Below, in pieces: positions 4,424 to 6,492 of a stretch of DNA of 6,492 nt; positions within the stretch are counted from its first letter, which is position 1, and each line of letters begins with the position of its first letter. The position numbers and the translations under genes are program-made. The stretch is from the NCBI GenBank assembly GCA_964372445.1, contig CAYJQO010000030.1, forward strand, positions 1 to 6,492. Direction: 5' to 3'. The DNA comes from CAYJQO01 sp964372445 (lineage in GTDB: Bacteria; Patescibacteriota; Minisyncoccia; UBA6257; GWB1-50-10). A model generated the notes under the pieces. It ran no database searches, was not told the DNA's origin, and saw nothing but the letters and a program-made list of their open reading frames with translations.

Positions 4424-5209
4424 ATGAACATGAAGCGGAGTGAAGCGAATGGTAAATTCATTGTGCTCGAGGGGCTCACGCACGTAGGGAAGAGCACGCA
4501 GGTAAGGCGACTCGTCGAGTGGTTGAAGCGGCGAGGCATCCCTGCGGTGGAGAACGCTGAGCCGACGAACTGGAACATGTTCGGTCTGCTCATCCGCATT
4601 TTCACAGACCAGCTCCCATTGGAGCTGCTGAACCGTGAGGTTCTCCGGCGGCAGGTGCATCGGTTTCTCGAGACCCGTTCGTCGCGGGGCACCGTGGCGA
4701 GCATCATGGGGGCGGCGGTCGATGGTATCCAGCTTACGCAGCAGGAACGGCAGATCCTCTTCATGGCGGATCGCCGAGTTGACCTAGAAACATTCATTAT
4801 CCCTGCGCTCGAGCTTGGCCTCTGGGTAATTCAAGATCGCTATGAGATGAGCACGTTTGCCTACGGCCATGCGCAAGGGCTCGACATCGCCGAGCTCAGC
4901 GTGACGCAGCACCACATCCTTCAGGATGGGGCAGCGGTAGACCCCTATCGGGCACCGGATATCACCTGCTACCTCTCCGCGCGGCCAGAGGTGCTCGTTC
5001 ACCGCCAGTCGGTTTCGGGAAAGAAACTAGACGCGTATGAGGCGTTCGCGAACTTGCAGCGGGTAAGCGAAGGGTACGGCAGAGCCTTCGCCACCTTCGC
5101 GGGGAAGTATCCACCCGTCTATACCATCGATGGTGAGGGAACGGAAGTTGAAGTCTGGGAGGCATTGCGGAACACCGTAGAAGAGAAGCTCCTGTGCCCT
5201 CGTGTGTAA
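4424..5209 (+). CDS. Thymidylate-kinase-like P-loop nucleotide kinase
   Basis: The 261-residue protein belongs to the thymidylate kinase fold, whose usual reaction is ATP-dependent phosphorylation of dTMP to dTDP. It has a P-loop at 17-25 (G-L-T-H-V-G-K-S-T), an E-P-T at 46-48 where Tmk has the TREPGG motif, the L-F-M-A-D-R segment at 112-117, and the strong Tmk signature D-R-Y-E-M-S-T-F-A-Y at 138-147. A LID-like R...D.YE region follows near 194-206. It departs from typical Tmk (about 205-215 residues) in three ways: some 30 extra residues between 50 and 110, TH instead of Asp-Gly in the P-loop, and no Arg or Gly-Gly around E46-P47. It may be the cell's Tmk or a relative with another substrate; no other candidate is in the window. 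It has its own promoter candidate and shares a terminator with the convergent kinase gene. Confidence 0.75.
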   Translation: MNMKRSEANGKFIVLEGLTHVGKSTQVRRLVEWLKRRGIPAVENAEPTNWNMFGLLIRIFTDQLPLELLNREVLRRQVHRFLETRSSRGTVASIMGAAVDGIQLTQQERQILFMADRRVDLETFIIPALELGLWVIQDRYEMSTFAYGHAQGLDIAELSVTQHHILQDGAAVDPYRAPDITCYLSARPEVLVHRQSVSGKKLDAYEAFANLQRVSEGYGRAFATFAGKYPPVYTIDGEGTEVEVWEALRNTVEEKLLCPRV

Positions 5210-5212
5210 CAG

Positions 5213-5237
5213 AAAGCCCCACTACATGTGGGGCTTT
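5213..5237. terminator. Bidirectional terminator between convergent kinase genes
   Basis: AAAGCCCCAC (5213-5222) pairs perfectly with GTGGGGCTTT (5228-5237) around the loop TACAT. It starts 4 nt after the plus-strand stop. On the minus strand it contains the last five sense codons and the TAG of the cytidylate-kinase-like gene. The U-tracts are short on both sides (TTT ending each stem, TTTT again at 5242-5245), but the A-stem-T symmetry and convergent position support a two-way terminator. Confidence 0.75.
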
Positions 5238-5764
5238 AGCGTTTTGATTCGCTTGAGGATGGTCGCGATCACCTCCTGCGGGGAGGCGTGGGTGGTGTCG
5301 AGCACCACGTCGAAGCAGGCGGGGTCAAGGTGGTCTGGGATGTGGTAGAGGGTTTGGTAGCGCTGTCGCTCAGTGCTGATCCGCTTCCGGGTGCCTTCAA
5401 TGAGCTCGGCGATGGATCGCCGCTGGTTCTCCGGGCGGAGCTGCTGCCGGCGGGCGCCCTCTTCTGGTGTGACGGTGAGGAGAATTTTCACCGTAGCGAT
5501 GTTCGGGGCGAGGAAGGGAGCGACGCGTCCTTCCAGGATAATATGCTCATGCATACGTAGGAGCTGCGCCTGCCGCTCGTCGAGTACTGCCTCAATCTCT
5601 GGATGTTTGCCGAGCTCGACGTAGAAATCTTCGATCGGCGTTTCCGCGCTCAGCGCCCGCACCATATCGCCGGCGTAGAACGATTCACATCTGAGGGTGG
5701 CGGCAAGCATCTTGCGGACGGTGGTTTTGCCGGCACCGGGGTGCCCGCTCATGGTAATGCGCAT
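5222..5764 (-). CDS. Cytidylate-kinase-like (type 2 / AAA-type) P-loop NMP kinase
   Basis: This 180-residue protein resembles the short type-2 cytidylate kinases, common in archaea and some reduced bacteria, which convert (d)CMP to (d)CDP with ATP. The N-terminus R-I-T-M-S-G is followed by the P-loop G-H-P-G-A-G-K-T-T at 7-15. An A-G-D-M-V-R segment at 31-36 matches the NMP-binding helix, and L-E-G-R at 77-80 is the conserved strand-end motif. An arginine-rich LID region lies at about 105-135, then R-Y-x-x-L-Y at 135-140, and V-L-D-T-T at 154-158 closes the fold. It is shorter than classical bacterial Cmk (about 225) because the NMP-binding insert is small. ATG 5764 has a strong GGAGG on the minus strand (5775-5771), 6 nt away. 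It converges on the other kinase gene and diverges from gatB. Another small-NMP substrate is possible. Confidence 0.75.
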   Translation of the reverse strand: MRITMSGHPGAGKTTVRKMLAATLRCESFYAGDMVRALSAETPIEDFYVELGKHPEIEAVLDERQAQLLRMHEHIILEGRVAPFLAPNIATVKILLTVTPEEGARRQQLRPENQRRSIAELIEGTRKRISTERQRYQTLYHIPDHLDPACFDVVLDTTHASPQEVIATILKRIKTLKPHM

Positions 5765-5770
5765 GGGGTA

Positions 5771-5775
5771 CCTCC
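5771..5775 (-). promoter_or_regulatory. Shine-Dalgarno sequence for the cytidylate-kinase-like gene
   Basis: GGAGG on the minus strand lies 6 nt before the ATG at 5764. It is the strongest ribosome binding site in the window and fixes this start. Confidence 0.8.
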
Positions 5776-5789
5776 AGTTACGGTGAGAA

Positions 5790-5818
5790 TTTTCAAGCAG
5801 CGCTGCGTGTAGTATGAT
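5790..5818 (+). promoter_or_regulatory. Promoter candidate for gatB
   Basis: TTTTCA (5790-5795, four of six to -35) and TATGAT (5813-5818, five of six to -10) are separated by 17 bp. Transcription would start near 5825, giving a leader of only about 15 nt before ATG 5840 and explaining the lack of a Shine-Dalgarno sequence. The spacer contains the palindrome at 5797-5806. Confidence 0.55.
5797..5806. promoter_or_regulatory. 10-bp perfect palindrome in the gatB promoter spacer (possible operator)
   Basis: GCAGCGCTGC is its own reverse complement and sits between the -35 and -10 of the gatB promoter candidate, and downstream of the -10 of the minus-strand promoter. A bound dimeric regulator here could affect both genes. 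A palindrome this short can also occur by chance. Confidence 0.25.
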
Positions 5819-5840
5819 AGGGTTGATTGCCGTCCGTCAA
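5811..5840 (-). promoter_or_regulatory. Promoter candidate for the cytidylate-kinase-like gene
   Basis: Read on the minus strand, TTGACG (5840-5835, five of six to -35) is followed after 18 bp by CATACT (5816-5811, four of six to -10). An alternative -10, TATCAT (5819-5814), would give a 15-bp spacer. The -10 overlaps that of gatB on the other strand, and the -35 covers the first base of the gatB start codon. Confidence 0.45.
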
Positions 5841-6492
5841 TGTACCTCCCCACCATCGGCCTCGAGGTTCACGTGGAGCTCAAGACACAGAGTAAGATGT
5901 TCTGCGCATGCCAGAATAGCCCAGGCGAGGAACATCCAAACGTGAACGTCTGCCCCATCTGCCTCGGCCATCCCGGGGCGCTCCCCACAATCAACCGGCA
6001 GGCGGTCGAGGCGGTGCTCCGGCTTGGCCTCGCGCTCGGCGGGACCGTGGCGGCCCGTTCACACTTTGACCGGAAGAGCTACTTCTACCCCGATCTACCC
6101 AAGGGGTACCAGATTTCGCAGTACGAGGCGCCGCTCGTCACAGGTGGGACGTTACAAGGAGTTCGGATTCGCCGTATTCACCTCGAGGAAGACACGGGTC
6201 GTCTCCTCCATGAGCTCCCTGGTGACCCCGCAGTTCCCACGGGGGCAAGTTTCGTGGACTTCAACCGGGCTGGCGTTCCCCTCATGGAGCTCGTCACCGA
6301 GCCGGATCTCAAGGACGCCGACGGGGCAGTTTCCTTTACTCGAGAGCTCCAGCAGATCTTACGGTACCTGCATCTCTCTGATGCCGATATGGAGAGAGGT
6401 CAGATGCGGATCGAGGTGAATGTGAGCCTCTCGGGCGGGACGAAGGTGGAGCTCAAAAACATTAACTCATTTCGATCGGTCCACAGAGCGAT
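5840..6492 (+). CDS. gatB: Asp/Glu-tRNA(Asn/Gln) amidotransferase subunit B, N-terminal part
   Basis: GatB is the kinase and tRNA-binding subunit of the GatCAB complex, which amidates Glu-tRNA(Gln) or Asp-tRNA(Asn) using ammonia from GatA. The frame stays open to the window edge, giving 217 codons of a protein that is normally about 480 residues. It starts with the classic I-G-L-E-V-H-V-E-L (6-14). Zinc ligands C22, C24, C38 and C41 are all present (FCAC and VCPICLG). Next come F-D-R-K-S-Y-F-Y-P-D-L-P-K-G-Y-Q-I-S-Q (about 75-93), H-L-E-E-D-T-G (114-120), the N-R-A-G-V-P-L-M-E-L-V-T-E-P-D block (about 141-155) and E-L-K-N-I-N-S-F-R near the end. There is no Shine-Dalgarno sequence before ATG 5840, and the GatB core begins five residues later, so this start fits. 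The gene is divergent from the cytidylate-kinase-like gene. The presence of GatB suggests that Gln and/or Asn codons are served by transamidation. Confidence 0.97.
   Translation, partial: MYLPTIGLEVHVELKTQSKMFCACQNSPGEEHPNVNVCPICLGHPGALPTINRQAVEAVLRLGLALGGTVAARSHFDRKSYFYPDLPKGYQISQYEAPLVTGGTLQGVRIRRIHLEEDTGRLLHELPGDPAVPTGASFVDFNRAGVPLMELVTEPDLKDADGAVSFTRELQQILRYLHLSDADMERGQMRIEVNVSLSGGTKVELKNINSFRSVHRA

Noticed and set aside
4184..4660. Minus-strand 158-codon frame covering the rplK spacer and the start of the Tmk-like gene
   Set aside because: It is antisense to the terminator, promoter and kinase gene, and passes through all the palindromic hairpins. No protein family is recognisable.
5288..5560. 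Plus-strand 90-codon frame opposite the Cmk-like gene
   Set aside because: It is the complement of a gene with a clear P-loop, EGR motif and strong Shine-Dalgarno sequence.
6024..6419. Plus-strand 131-codon frame inside gatB
   Set aside because: It is out of frame with gatB, whose conserved motifs run unbroken through the same bases. Its Ser/Arg-rich composition marks a shadow.

Overview
The window is a compact, GC-rich bacterial chromosome segment (GC clearly above 50% by eye) made almost entirely of housekeeping genes. From left to right it holds the 3' half of a tRNA-Glu(CUC), a DedA/VTT-family membrane protein, gyrB, the run secE-nusG-rplK, a hairpin-rich spacer ending in an intrinsic terminator, a thymidylate-kinase-like gene, a convergent minus-strand cytidylate-kinase-like gene, and the first 217 codons of gatB, which runs off the right edge.

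Several traits fit a streamlined bacterium such as a member of the Candidate Phyla Radiation (Patescibacteria), possibly a parcubacterium. The tRNA gene does not encode its CCA end. Four of the genes (gyrB, nusG, rplK, gatB) have no recognisable Shine-Dalgarno sequence, while three (secE, the thymidylate-kinase-like gene and the cytidylate-kinase-like gene) have good ones. The rplK gene is not followed by rplA, rplJ or rplL; some CPR lineages are known to lack ribosomal protein L1. This placement is inference and no rRNA is present to test it.

Functionally the segment serves information processing and precursor supply. GyrB supercoils DNA. SecE is the small core subunit of the Sec translocon, NusG is the elongation factor linking RNA polymerase to Rho or the ribosome, and L11 is part of the ribosomal GTPase-associated centre. 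The two P-loop kinases probably phosphorylate (d)NMPs. GatB is the tRNA-binding subunit of the amidotransferase that makes Gln-tRNA or Asn-tRNA.

The most unusual stretch is about 4159-4397, around and after the rplK stop codon. It has an RNA hairpin spanning the stop codon, three further perfect hairpins in tandem, and a diverged second copy of the rplK 3' end that still reads MGIEITE-stop beside the real MGIEVVD-stop. The ends of the 4188-4328 interval form imperfect inverted repeats, so it looks like a small hairpin element inserted at, or duplicated with, the end of rplK. It is followed by a clean terminator whose loop contains the likely -10 of the next gene. A second regulatory spot is 5765-5840, where divergent promoters for the cytidylate-kinase-like gene and gatB overlap around a 10-bp palindrome. 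No phage, CRISPR array, transposase or defence gene is visible.
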